A stretch of 64,000 nucleotides of DNA from Ananas comosus (GCF_001540865.1 NC_033626.1:13831422-13895421); one strand, 5' to 3'. Shown: positions 36,418 to 48,964, counted from the first letter of the stretch. The notes: generated by a model from the sequence alone, not told the origin. Program-made: numbers and translations.

Positions 36418-37639
36418 CAAACGATTTATTTTAGGAATAGGAGTAAGTTTAGATATAGAAGAGGAATTAGATAAATTTTACATTTACATAAAATTATAAT
36501 ATTTTTAGGAATAAAATAAATAATATTTGAATAATTAGATTAGAATAAGAAAAACAAGAATTATAATTTTAAATTTAAATTATTTTATCTAATTAATTAA
36601 TATCAAAATATTACTTAAAAATAATTTAATAAATTAATAAATTTATTATCCATGAATATTATATACGATAATAAAAATATGTTAATTATTTATAAAAAAT
36701 TAATTTAACTTTTTAATTAGTTATTAAATTATTTTAGTCAGATAATTAGTAAAAAAATTAATTAAATTAATACAAATATTAATGGCTGATCAGTATAGAT
36801 ACTAGATTAATGAATATTTCAAATATCATAATTAAAATTAAATTTAGATTTTAATTAATTTTGTTCCCAACGAGAAACATATTCGTTCGAGAAAAAAAGA
36901 TAAAACAATAATTTCAGCCTTATATCAGCTTATTTCAAAATTTATTATTTTTAGATATCAAACACAGTGTTTTACAGCAAAAGGAGAATAAAGACTTATT
37001 TTGCTCTTTGTTTCCGAACCAAACACTACCACCACGAACAAGCCGAGCACTCGGCTGACAACAATGATAGTGTTGGGCCCGTCTCAGTTAAGTTGAGTTG
37101 ATTTGACCAGTCCAAACAAAATGGGCCTATCGTTGTTTGTAATGGCCCAAAATTGTGGACCGGGACTATACTGGATTTATCTTAAAAATGAATGGTTGTT
37201 GAGACACAAAATTACGAGATCTTTACTTTTGCTTTCATATCGGCCATAAATTGGCTAAATATAACATTGGGAAGCTGATATGAGATTCATCTTTTCGATA
37301 ATAAGAGAAAATTGCTAACTTAAAAAAAGTAACAAGAACATGAAGATGACATTTCGATAAAGATTATAAATAAGAATACAAAAAAGGGAAAAAAATAAAG
37401 CCAATGTTGCTTTGTATATGCTACAGAATCTTCCAATAAGAACGCATAATTCAACCTCAAACATTACTTATTGTATCTGACTAATGACACCAAGATACTC
37501 TACATCATGTTTACACCCTCAAATTTATATATTTATAAAAAAAAACCGACAAAGCAAGTAAAAGATGGGCCAATCAGATACAAATTCCATAATGTTAGTA
37601 TGGTTCAAATAAACAGTAACGAACCAAGTATCGAAAATT
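36418..37639. other. AT-rich intergenic DNA
   Basis: Very AT-rich DNA to about 36960 with no coding signal, then slightly more GC-rich flank and the probable 3' UTR of the minus-strand ARF-GAP gene. Confidence 0.6.
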
Positions 37640-40600
37640 TTATTGATCTAGAGGAACCCATTCCAGTTCTAGGTCTAAGTCTCCTGATTCAACATTCTGT
37701 AGCTTTAGAAACACTTCTTGTTTTACTTTCCCATCAACTATTTTGACTGTGCTATCTTTAATAAGCGCGTTGTCACTGGTCTTGAACCACTTCCCGATCT
37801 GCATGTTGCCCAGAAGCGAGGGGTCTCCGAAGGCCATTGCAGCTGTTATCATCGGTTGAAGGTCTATCTCTGCTTCTCCCATGATATCATCGGCGGTGAA
37901 CACATCGTGATCATATACTTCCTGCAAATAATAAAGAGACTCGATGTTAGAGTATTGTATACATTTAGTGACTATTGAAACTGCTAGTTTACGGCATATT
38001 TTGCCGGGCTTGAGAGTTTGAGTTTCTGTAGAAATACTGTTTGAGTAAAATTATTTTAAAAAGAATTAACAGCTTTCTATTAAAAATGCCCAACAGTTTC
38101 TTGCTATCACTAGAAGTAGCAGTTTCAAATTATAAGAGCTGCTGTTTCGGTCTGTAGCAGCCCGCAATAGCCAGAAGGAAGTTTGATTCGAAAAAGAGCA
38201 TGCCAATATTTAGATTACACTGACCAGCTTAAGAGGTCCATAATGTTGCGGAACTGAAAATTTAAGCACTTCATTCCACACAGGATTCAGGTTGCTCTTT
38301 TTAACTGTTGTCTGAACTTTCTGCGATATCCAATCAATTGGCAACCAGAGCAAGAAAAGTAAAGAAAAATGGAATTTACACAATGCTGATGATCCTTTTT
38401 TTCCAAAGTAGAACAACATTTCTATAAAAGTAACTTACCTGCTGCCCGAGGGTAAGAACGACATATGGATCACTTGACAGCATATCTCTCACAGCTAAGT
38501 TTGTTCCTCTTATAACTTTAACTTTCAATTCTCCAATGAACTCTCTCTCAACTTCCTGCTAATTTGGAAAGCGTTGTGATTAAGGGACTACCCGCTACAA
38601 TATAACAGTAATAGCTGTTTGTTAGGTCAATTGTATACTGGGGACTTAACATATGTGCCCCTGTAAAATCATTTATATGCCAGTGTACCCCTGCATAATC
38701 TGGATTTTCATATATGATCTTCAAAGTGCAGATTTTTACACAACTCAGAACATGGGTTAGTCACCTATCCTTTTTGGGGAAAGTTAAGAAATTAATTTTT
38801 TGTATAATATGTATGAAAATTCAGATTTTACACTAGTAGTAACTCAATGTAAAGTTGCAGCAGTTATATCTTGGTGCAACAACTACCTCAATGATTTCTT
38901 CCAGCAATAAAGTGAGAGTACAAGAAAGAAGACTTACATCTTTCTTTGAAGTATCTGAAACAAAGCTGCTATCTGAGCTCTTCATAGAATCAAAGGATCT
39001 AAAAGACATCTTTGAAGAGACAATACGCAAGCTCGGTTTTAAAAATTCTTGTAACTCATATTTCGACCTATATAACAGAAAGAAGTGGTTCAAGATATGA
39101 AACTGGCAGCAAAAATACAAAAGACAAAACAAAAAAATAAATATTTTTATTCTCCACCTACCTAATGAAGTTGCTCCTGTCCTCATAACTCGAATCTGCT
39201 TTAGGTTTTGGATATCGTTTAGGAAGAAAAGCCTCATAAATTGAATTGGCATAAGAATTTCCACCAACCTCAACCATAGAGTCGATATCACCATCTGACC
39301 ATTCGTCCAATGTCACTGACAGAACCTGAATGAATAATAAGAGACAAAGAGAAGAAGGAAAAAGAATTATGAGAACAACTAATAATGACGGCATCACAAA
39401 AGTCGAAAACCACTCATTTCTACCTACAGTTACACTCCTTTACTTTTGTTAATTAAACTGAAATTATATGCAATGAAGTACACTGGCAAATGACTGATTC
39501 TTTGCAATATATACAGCTACGGGGTTTGTTTGGCAGCAAAAGAATAAATCTAATGGCAACTTCCTTTCACTTCTTTGGACTCGAAAAATTAACCAACAAT
39601 GTTTTGTTTCTTCTTCTTCTTCTTCTTCTTCTTCTTTTTTTTCTTTTTTTTTTTTTTGCGGAAAAGGTAGCACGCTATCTGTTTCATTCATTGGAAAGGT
39701 GAACTAAGCAGCATGGATGAGGCATCGAAGGCCTCGAAGGGGGCGGGAAAAAAAAAACCCGCTAGCAGTTACAATGGTGCTTGTCGATTGAGAGAGATTG
39801 CTCCCATTGTTTCGTCAACTATTTAATCCTAAAGATGCCTAGGAATGAGTCTGGCTGGGTCTTCCTAAAAATAGCATCATTCCTGACCTTCCAAGTGACC
39901 CATCAGCAGGCTATTAGTCCGATTACCCTGGTACCCAAAGAATGTGTTCCCTTCCTACCTATCCATCGATCCCAGATCAAATTCACATCATCACCAAAAT
40001 CTCTTGAGTGGACATTTACTAGAGTCGTCACCATTAAAAATCTGGAAAATACGCACCGAGTGAATAGATGGTCAACAGTTTCCTCTTCGGTCCCACACAG
40101 CACACAGGTTGTATTGCCAAGCCATCCTCTCTTAAGGACCAACAATGTTTGAAACAAGGAAGTTCATTCGCAGGTGCAATCCGTCATATGGAATTAGAGT
40201 TAAAGAAGGGAGGAAATGTAACCAAAAGAGGTCTTAATGAAAAAATAGTGTACCATTGCAAATTATAGAAATACAATACTGAGCAATTAGTGTCACCAGA
40301 GAATATAACTGTTTAAAACGTGTCCAAGACATCAATATAGTGTCACTTATATAACAGAGAAACATCAGAAATAATTATATGACCTTTGAAACATCAGGCC
40401 CAAGGCTCCTGTGAATGTCACTACACTTTAAGCATAAGAATACTCCAATGTTAGCCGACCTGAAAAAGCAACAAAAATATAATAATAGTACACAAAAAGA
40501 AAACAAAGTTATGCTGAAACAATATTGTCATCAAGTGCAATCTGAAGATGATCCTATCGTGTGTCATAAATGCACTCAGACATGTTATTTGTGTAAAAGC

Positions 40601-41765
40601 TAATGGATTACCATAATTTATAATCAAACAAGATAAGGTCTCAAAGATCACAGAGAGCTTTCGCTTTGTTCACTATCTTATAAGGACTCTAGCACTCATA
40701 ATGTGTCTACAGAATCTAGTAAAATAGAATAAAATAATTGCCAAAAAAAAAAATTCTTCTTTGTCTGCATGGGTTTATGATGTCCTATGTAGCTATTAAT
40801 GGAATGACAGTGGTTCTATTCCAGTAGATAGCATGCATTTTTCACCAAAATGGGGCTGATCCTAAAATCTCCTTTAAGGTACTAATATATATAATTCTCT
40901 CTATTTCAGACAAGAAATAAATGATAGTTCCCAATCATTCATTACATCTAAATATAATGGAGATGTAACCAACAAAACAGAAGACAAATACTCACGCCCA
41001 TTTGGGATCTGGTGCACCACAGTCTGCACAAATCCGATTATCACTTTTGAGCGTAAGCTCCTTTAATTTCCTTGCTTTACCTGTAGTACAAAGACAGCAT
41101 AGCCAGAATCCAGATTTCCAGCAATATATAATCAATAATTCTGAAAAACTTGCAGATGCTTTTTATCACTAAGCTGCGATTACAGAGTATCTGAATCTAT
41201 TATGCGTTACAAGAGTAGAACTAGACTATGATCAATATATAGTCATTTTATGGCAGAAACTTGTATTTTTCTCAATTTAAAGTTGATAAGTAAGCTCAAT
41301 GATAGCTTCATAAAATCTGTACCATCAGAGAAATCCCTTATATAATACTTTTAACTTTTAATTAAAGATGCAACTTTGTTAATATATTAATGTACTTTTA
41401 GTATTCGTGGTTGTAGCCATAAATGTCTCCGTCAAAGTTAGAGGCGCGCTAGGCTAGAAATGAAATGGTATTGATGATCATAGAGTATCTATAAAAGCAA
41501 TTTCCAATGAAAATATAGCGCCTAACAATGTCAAAGTTAAGATTGTTAAACTTGTTCTATGTTCTTCGTCATCGATCATGCTCTCTTTCTCTAAACTTCC
41601 TATCCTCTAGCTCTATTGTACCATATTATTTGCTGAAAACAAAATTCTATTGCGGATTTTTTTTTTTTTTGCTGCTTTTGTGCATTGACGACATAGAATA
41701 CCCAAATATGCAGACCGAATGAAAGAATTCTCAAACGACGCACCTGTCAAATAGCGGCTACTCAT
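37640..41765 (-). CDS. AGD12-like: ARF GTPase-activating protein with C2 domain, AGD12-like
   Basis: Eight coding exons on the minus strand join to about 324 residues: 41765-41744, 41080-40996, 40459-40384, 39325-39162, 39067-38938, 38558-38439, 38320-38225 and 37921-37640, all GT-AG. The N-terminal ArfGAP zinc finger has C25, C28, C45 and C48 (CADC, then CLKC after 16 residues) and the arginine finger R53 in HRSLG. SKYELQEFLKPSLRI follows. A C2 domain begins near residue 168 (GELKVKVIRGTNLAVRDML, SDPYVVLTLGQQ, SNLNPVWNE, VFTADDIMGEAEIDLQP) and the end is LELEWVPLDQ. Family knowledge: these proteins stimulate GTP hydrolysis on ARF at membranes and bind phosphoinositides and calcium through C2. 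The start is the first ATG of an exon lacking upstream in-frame ATG; a 5'-UTR exon probably lies near 42350. Intron 4 contains a LINE fragment. Exon 6 has a tandem NAGNAG acceptor. Confidence 0.92.
39605..40137 (-). mobile_element. 5'-truncated LINE fragment in an AGD12 intron
   Basis: A 533-bp minus-strand insertion with a 13-bp target duplication ACCAACAATGTTT (39592-39604 and 40138-40150). On the minus strand it encodes the zf-RVT region (KRGWLGNTTCVLCG, EEETVDHLFTRC), closely like the LINE at 45911-48964, then the family 3' tail with GATAGCGTGCTACC and a long A-rich tail that appears on + as T/CTT-rich DNA. It is 5'-truncated and inactive, and lies in the same transcriptional orientation as the host gene. 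Confidence 0.9.
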
Positions 41766-42538
41766 CTCTCCACCGTGCCAAATTTTCAATGATTCGCCAA
41801 AATACTGCAAACATCAAAACTCACTAAACATTAATTGACTACTAAATATAGAGTGATAGTCATAATAGGAAACCAGTTAACTATTAATAAAATTATTATC
41901 ACTTATGAAACAGAGATTGAAGAACTATTTTTTTTCTCGGAGCAAGTACTAATAAGAAACTACATGGATAATTGAATGTATCACACACAATTTCACCAAA
42001 CACAATAATACCCTACGTTTGTGTAAAATACAACACAGTCAAGAACATCAAATGATCGCAAAGTAGAATACAAAGGAATCATCCCTGTATACAAATAAAG
42101 GGATTCCAACTACATAGGAACTTTCACCTTTTATCCGATAGCAACCAAAAAAAAAAAAAAAAGGTCAAACAATGGGAAACCACTTCCATTCGTTGACCCA
42201 GATAACTAAATTTTCGAAATTTCCCAAATAAATTCGAAAAACCAACAAATTGATCTCTGAATCGGATCCCCCAGTTCCGAAATTAAAAAAAAAAACAAAA
42301 ACAAAAACAAAGATTAGAAAACACAAGTAGGGTATCATTCAAACCTCTTACGCACGGAGGATTGGGACCAAGAAGAGGAGCTTCGCATCTAAAAAAAAAA
42401 ATTAACAAACAAATGGGAATTGGGCGAATTGCGGTAGTGGATTTGCTTCAGAAGACGACGGTGTTGGACTCGCCTATTAGAAGCTATATCTCTCTATTTT
42501 ATTTGTTGCGTATTTATACGAGCAAACAAAAAAAAAAA
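41766..42538 (-). promoter_or_regulatory. AGD12 5' UTR intron and promoter region
   Basis: No other gene. On the minus strand a probable non-coding first exon ends near 42350 at TGC/GTAAGAGG, with the matching acceptor TTTGCAG before the start-codon exon. The region ends in a poly-A stretch on + that is broken by the N at 42539, so the true promoter may be incomplete in this assembly. Confidence 0.5.
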
Positions 42539-42539
42539 N
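42539..42539. other. Single N at left edge of duplicated copy A
   Basis: The N follows a run of A and is immediately followed by TACATTTAGG, exactly the first sequence shared with copy B at 51433. The coincidence of assembly break and duplication edge suggests an assembly origin for the duplication. Confidence 0.85.
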
Positions 42540-43563
42540 TACATTTAGGTCCCGTCGTCATGATTCCATCATTATTTTGTTAATTTTTTATAATTTATAC
42601 TAAAAATATTTTTGAAAACAACAAAAATAAATTAAAAAATAATTTTTTTATAAAAGAAGTAAGAATAAATTAATTATTTTGCCCTTTCTATTAACGTCGT
42701 ATTTCTCTGAAAATTTTTCTGAAATTTTAAGATTGCAAAATATAAAATTTTAAAAATCAGAGAGAAAAAGTGTGTAATTTAGCCTATTAATAAAATCGGG
42801 CACAATCAATTGTCCAAAGTTTAAACTATAAATTTAGGCCCCGTTTCTTATTGGATGTATGATTAAAATTAGAATTATTAATCTCTCGTGATAAGCTTAT
42901 GCAAAAATGGTATTGGCTCTTTATGTTTCACAAGAAATAAAAAGTTAGTTTTTTTTTTAAATTTTTACTATAATAATCTCTCTAAAAGCTTTTACTGTAT
43001 AACAGTTAGAAAGTTCATATGTTCCAACTTTACATCACATGAAAAAAAAAAAAAAAGGAAAAAAAAGAGAGGCCTTTTTGAAGAGATTCTTCATTCTCAA
43101 TGGCAAACTTACAAGTAAATTACGACATTATTAGTGGAGAATATATTGTGCAAATGTGGATGCTTTGTTGGTTGGCACCAGAAGTGCACGTCAATTGCAT
43201 GGTCAATCTCAACCCCACATGGGTGGCCATATTTGATTGGCTCCAATAATCATTAATTTAATGGTTGATTCGTTGAGCGCATAGGTTGGTTGTAGCTAAT
43301 TTGGCTATGATAGTGATCGTATTTCATTCCCTCAAATGGATAAATGGAGATGCATTTAGGCTATCTTTATCTTCTTTGTATCATTCAAATGTTCTCATTA
43401 TTTTAAGAGTTAGAAAATAGCACGTTACTCGTTTTATTTATTACGAAAATAAATTTGGCAAAATAAATAAGATAAAAGGATTGCAAAGGAAGTAATACAA
43501 ATATAAAAATAGAGCATAAGGGCAGAAAAAGATGAAAAAAAAAAAGACAACATAAAAAAAAAA

Positions 43564-45548
43564 TCTATTTATTACTATATACTAAAATAGAACCCTTTAT
43601 AAACTCTATGTAAGAAGCTGACACGTGGCTTTTTATATGATTGCCACGTGTCAAGCTCAAATATAGATTTTTACTATATTTATTAAATTCAAATACATAT
43701 ACTTTTATTTAATTAATATTTTTTATAATGCTATTAAAAATTACCTATAATGAAGGAGATTTTATTTCAAAGTCACATATAATTATCAAAGTCATCTATA
43801 AATTTGTTGAGATATTTGAGAAATTTACGGATTTTATTAAAAATCATCTATAATAAAGGGAATTTTATTTTAAAGTCACCTATAATTATGTTGAGATATT
43901 TGAGGGGATATTATATTGCGAAAGAATTGGCGGGTGCGGATATTATGCGTGAGAAGTAAAATATTTATCTTTATTTGGGAATAAATTATTACTTAGTTAA
44001 TTATTTGAAATGATTGGTTGAAAATTATTGGTTGAAAATTACTGGACATTAAAATATTAGTAAAAAATGATAGAGGCATTTTTGGAAAGAGGATAAAATT
44101 TAAAACTCACGCTTTTATAAGTAGTATAGATATAGATATTGCATGTCACTTCCCTATTATCACTACTTCTGTAATTTTCATTTCGTAATTTTTTTTTCCC
44201 TATTATCACTATTGTAATTTTCTTAGTTGTTAAATGTTGATGCTTTAAAATAGAATATATTACTTTCATTTTATTATTTAAATATGAAGCAAGTATTAAT
44301 TTTTTCCTTAGATGTCTTATTGTTCTCAAGATATGGCACTTGGGTATGATTCTATACGTGACATCACTCATCTTGGAGACAAATGGAAGATCAAAGTCAG
44401 AGTGATTTGTCTGTATACTATGCCTGAATTTCATCGTCCAGAGGTATTGAATAGCTTAGAGTTAGTTCTTTCTGATCAAAATGTAAGATACGACTTTTAT
44501 TTTCAAATTGAACATACGTTTGCTTTATTTTTACTAAAAGATACTATATAATTTGTTTATTTTCTGTTTTAGGAAGATAGGATACATGCAACGGTAGGAA
44601 AAGCTTTCTTGAACAAATTTAAAGAACTTTTTACAGAAGGAAAAGTTTATGTGATCAACCAGAGAGTGTGGTAGAGCAGCGGCTCCTACAGGACCACTAT
44701 ACCTCCTTACAAAATTAATTTTCAATATTCTATGGTTTTACGTGAGATGGAAGATATTTTGACAATATTAAAGTATGGATTTATATTTACCCCTTTTGAT
44801 GAAATACTTGCTAATGTCGCTGATGACAAATATTTAGTAGGTAAGAATTGTTACATGCATCAAATATTTAATTTTTAAAATTTAATTTTTAATATGTGTA
44901 TCTATTATATTGATTCTTACATTTTATTTTTCTAATTTATCAGATGTCATTGGGAAGCTTTCTGGAATTAGTAGAATGGAAGAAAGCTGCAAGGACGATA
45001 AAGAAACAAAAAAATTATGATACTACTTGAGGATGACAAGTAGGTGCTCATAATTATAAATATATTTTTTGAATGTTTATATGTTTTGAATCAGTTAGCT
45101 GCTTATTATTATAAATAGATGACTAGATTGACAGTTATATCAAAAATAAATTATATTGTATTTATCAATCTGATAACTTTATAATACAACACTCATGTCT
45201 ACATTTTAAATAACGGTACTTTACGTTCTTTGAGTTTTTCTTGCTGATATAAATAGAAATATAAAAATTATCTATCTGATATAATATAAATCAAAAATAA
45301 GTAGGCACATATATGATATAAAATAAATATTATTTTTAAATATTATTTTTTAAAATAATTTTTAAATATTATTTTTTTATCATCAATTCGGCTTTCTAAT
45401 ATGTACTATAATTAAGATTGATAGTATATTTTTTTATTTGTTAAAAAAATATAATATTAATTAAAATATTTTTTTATCATCACATAATAATAACTTTTAT
45501 TATTCTATATTAATATATTAGCCGTGCATCGCACGGGTCAAAAACTAG
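43564..45548 (+). mobile_element. Helitron, non-autonomous, carrying an RPA-like pseudogene
   Basis: A 1,985-bp element starting TCTATTTATTACTATATACTA and ending with the stem CCGTGC-ATC-GCACGG (45522-45536), then GTCAAAAACTAG. A 5' TC, a 3' CTAG with a hairpin just inside, insertion between A and T and no target duplication are the Helitron signature. Copy B carries the empty site near 53118 (AAAAAATCTAAAAC). No Rep/helicase was found, so it depends on another element for movement. Confidence 0.9.
44312..45028 (+). pseudogene. Replication protein A (RPA70-like) gene remnant inside the Helitron
   Basis: Three exon-like pieces on + with GT-AG introns: 44312 to about 44484 (YDSIRDITHLGDKWKIKVRV, MPEFHRPEVLNSLELVL), about 44573 to 44839 (DRIHATVGKAFLNKFKELF, TEGKVYVIN, FTPFDEILANVADDKYLV) and about 44943 to 45028 (DVIGKLSGISRMEE). 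This is the N-terminal OB-fold region of the RPA1-like proteins often carried by plant Helitrons. An in-frame stop follows RVW in the middle piece and the C-terminal domains are absent, so it is a decayed fragment. Whether it was captured from a host gene or derives from an ancestral Helitron RPA gene cannot be told here. Confidence 0.8.
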
Positions 45549-45573
45549 TTTAAAACAAAAACTCGAACTCTAA

Positions 45574-45828
45574 GGCAGCGTTTGGTTAGGGAATAGGGAT
45601 AGGAATAGGTCCTTATCCCCCCTTTATACCCAAATGCTAATTTTTTATTCGAGAATAGTAGTTCTCGGTTATCCCTACAAATACCTTTATTTTCTATATA
45701 AAACTATCTAAAATTGTTCTTATCTCCAAAAACAACTCAATTTTCATCCAAACACTTTTTCTTATCCCCATACTTGTACCTATTTCTGTAATAACTAGTT
45801 CTTCCTTATACCTGAACCAAACGGTACC
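45574..45828. mobile_element. Tourist-like (PIF/Harbinger) MITE
   Basis: A 255-bp non-coding element with ends GGCAGCGTTTGGTT and AACCAAACGGTACC, inverted with two mismatches, flanked by the 3-bp target duplication TAA (45571-45573 and 45829-45831). Copy B has a single TAA at the matching place (CTCTAAACACGC near 53141), proving the boundaries. Confidence 0.9.
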
Positions 45829-45910
45829 TAAACACGCACCAATTGAATATACAGTCACACCACTACATCAGAGCTCTCTTAATTTTTTCAATGATGAACA
45901 TTGGATCTAA

Positions 45911-48835
45911 CGTTACCCCATTCTCCTTTCGGTCGAGAGAGATGCTTCTAGACCGAGGAAGGTTTTTAGGTTCGAAGCCGCTTGGTTACAACATGATGAC
46001 TTTGTAGCCAAATTGCCTGGCTGGTGGCAGGAGGGGGCGAAGAAAAATTCGGCTTTACTAACGTTCACTGCAAAACTGAGGCATTGTAGAAATAGGATTA
46101 AGGAGTGGTGCGCTAATGAGTTCTATAGTATTAAGGAACACAAAGCTAAGTTAATGGATGAAATCCAAGTGATCGATAATGAGGAGGAGAGGGGCGACTT
46201 ATCCCAGGATACAGTTATACAGAGGGAGAAGCTTAAGGCTAAACTTATTAGGGTGCTTAAAGACGAAGAAGCGGTGTGGCGGACCAGAGCGAAGCAACAC
46301 TGGCTAAAAGAAGGAGATAGCAATACAAAATTTTTTCATGCGGTAGCAAACAGTAGAAGGAGAATGAACAGGATCGAAACGTTGGAAGAGGGTGATAGGA
46401 TATACTATTCGGAAGGGGATAAGAAGCGACACTTATTCCAAAAATTCCATGAGCTTTTCACGACGGACGAATCAGCTCCAACTTCGGTTGGGGATTGGAG
46501 CAATCTCTTCACACTCAGACGCGTTAATTTCGACAACCTGACTCAAATTTCGGGGCCTTTTAGTATAGGCGAAATTAAACAGGCAGTCTTCCAATTGGGG
46601 AGGGATAAAGCACCGGGACCCGACGGTTTTCCATTGAGTTTTTATCAAACCTTCTGGGACACGATCCAAGGCGACCTTTTGAACCTTTTTCTCGAGATGT
46701 TTGAAGGGAGCCTGTCCACCGGCCCCATTGACTACACTTACATCTGCTTAATTCCTAAGAAGGAAGGTGCCAAACGGGCTGCTGACTTCAGACCTATTAG
46801 CCTCCTTAACGGGATTCAGAAGATCATTTCTAAGGTTATAGCTAATCGATTGGAACAGGTTTTGAGCAACATAATATCCCTCTCCCAATCGGCTTTTCTG
46901 AAGGGGAGAAACATCATTGATGCTTTTGTAACCGTTAGAGAGCTTTTAGGGTGGGCAAGTAGGACGGGGGATGAGGGGGTCGGGGTAAAGGTGGATTTCG
47001 AAAAGGCTTACGACAGAATTTATTGGCCTTTCCTGTTTAGCTGTTTACACTGGTGGGACTTCGACGAAAAGTGGTGTAATTGGATCAAACTATGTGTCTG
47101 CAACGCCAAGGTTGCAGTCCTGATTAACGATGACGTCACCAATTGGATTAAAACGAAGAGGGGCATACGACAAGGGGATCCGCTCTCCCCTTTTCTTTTC
47201 TTACTAGTCGCGGAATGTCTTGCCAGACTGACGAATGAGGCTATTCGTAACAATCTCATTGTAGGCATCGGTCCCACTGAGACATCCAGAACTACCCTCA
47301 TTCAATTTGCAGACGATACCTTCTTCTTCTGTAAAGCCAAGAAAAGATGTTTGAGAAACCTAAAATTCATTTGGCAACTCTTCGAATGGGCATCTGGATT
47401 GAGAATTAATAGAGAGAAATCGGAAGTCTACTATACTGGTCACACACAGGGAAAGGACAGTTGGATTGCGCATTTACTCGGATGTAGAGTGGGTACTCTA
47501 CCCACTAAGTATCTGGGGTTGCCCTTGTCGATCAAACCACCTTCCAAGGAGGACTAGAGGGGGATCATCTGTAAAATTCAAAGTAGAATCGACGGGTGGC
47601 AGGGTAAACTTCTTTCAAGCGGGGGTAGACTTATCCTTGTAAAAGCAGTACTCTCCAATCTACCCCTATACTATCTCTCGGTCTTTACGACCCCTAAATG
47701 GGTAATCAAGCGTATAGAGACTGTACGCAGAGATTTTTTCTGGACAGGACAGTTGTCTAACCCAGGAATAAGATGTCTGGTTTCATGGCAGAATGTTTGC
47801 CGTAACAAGAAGGAAAGCGGACTAGGCATTCTCGACATTACTACGATGAACCAAGCCCTACTTGTTAAGTGGTGGTGGAAATTTCTAACTGCTCCCCTGT
47901 TACAGTGGAATAATCTTATCCACGAATTGTTCTATCGTAGAAGAAGACCGTTGAAGGAGGGACGATCGTTTAGACCACCTTCGTATTGGTGGAAGGGTGT
48001 ACTAAGTATGAAGGAAATTTTTAAATGGGGAGCTTTTTATAAGCTGGGTAACGGACGACACATCGACTTTTGGGAGGACCGTTGGTGTGGGGAAACAACG
48101 CTACGTTCGTCGTTCCCTGAATTGTTTCACTTATCACCTGGTAAAAACCTGAAAATCTGTGACGGGTTGAATAGCAACGGTTGGTGCTGGGAAACGATTC
48201 TTGGTGGTGACACTTCTGTTAATCCTAGTGTTTGCCCTGACATTACTGCTCTTAAGGGCAGAATTTCCAATGTTTCAATTAGTCAGGGGCAGGACAGTGT
48301 ACATTGGCGTTGGAGCACCGACGGATGTTTTACGGTGAAGTCAACTTATTCAACTTTGGGCGACGGAGGCATGAGGGATGCCCGTTCGAGCAAGATCTGG
48401 TCTTTACGCCTGCCTTTAAAAGTGAAAGTGTTCTGTTGGCTTGTCCTTAAGAAGAGAGTGCTTACTGCTGACAATTTGGTTAAGAGGGGATGGGTCGGCA
48501 ACACGAAATGCATGCTGTGTGGACTGGAAGAGGAAACAGCCGACCACCTATTCACACAATGCGTAGTTACCAGATTCCTAATGGCGACGACCCAGGAGAA
48601 TATTCAGCTAGGAGATCTGGGAGAGGAAGTGCGTCAAGTGTGGGATAGATGGGCAGGATGTACGAGATCACAATCGACCTCAACCAGTCTCATAGGCCTG
48701 ATAGCCTGCTGGTGGGTCTCTTGGGATTCTAGGAACAGAGCGATCTTCACGGCGACCAAGAACAACCCAATAGCCTGTATTTATAAGATTAAGCAGTTGA
48801 CGGACCTGTGGTGGAAACTTAGTCCAAAGAAGTGA
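45911..48835 (+). pseudogene. LINE ORF2 reverse transcriptase with one in-frame stop
   Basis: The reading frame is open from the truncation point at 45911 to the stop at 48833-48835, except for one TAG at 47555-47557. The context before the stop (PPSKED) and after it (RGIICKIQSRIDGWQGKLLS) indicates that the usual Trp of a KEDW-type motif became a stop by one base change. Domains in order: end of the endonuclease region (KVFRFEAAWLQHDDF), reverse transcriptase with KAPGPDGF, FRPISLLN, KVDFEKAYDR, GIRQGDPLSPFLF and the catalytic QFADDTFFF, then the zf-RVT zinc-binding domain (RGWVGNTKCMLCG, DHLFTQC). No RNase H was seen. The near-intact frame argues for a recent insertion; the truncation and stop mean it cannot move on its own. 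Confidence 0.95.
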
Positions 48836-48964
48836 TCGATCGAACTTTTTTTTTTTTTTTTTTTTCGTCCGTCCCTCGTCGAGACCTTGTTGCCTCACCC
48901 ATGTAGCTTAATTCACTTACTTTCTGAATGAAACGGGTAGCGCGCTACCTTTCTCTCAAAAAAA
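45911..48964 (+). mobile_element. L1-type LINE, 5'-truncated, 3.05 kb
   Basis: Flanked by a perfect 14-bp target duplication AACATTGGATCTAA (45897-45910 and 48965-48978), whose empty site occurs once in copy B near 53207. The element runs + and ends in a family tail with the palindrome GGTAGCGCGCTACC (48936-48949), CTTTCTCTC and a short A tail. It contains most of ORF2 but lacks ORF1 and most of the endonuclease, as expected for truncation during target-primed reverse transcription. Confidence 0.95.

Noticed and set aside
45030..45520. Further RPA exons in the right part of the Helitron
   Set aside because: The region is AT-rich with no RPA motifs after the GISRMEE segment.
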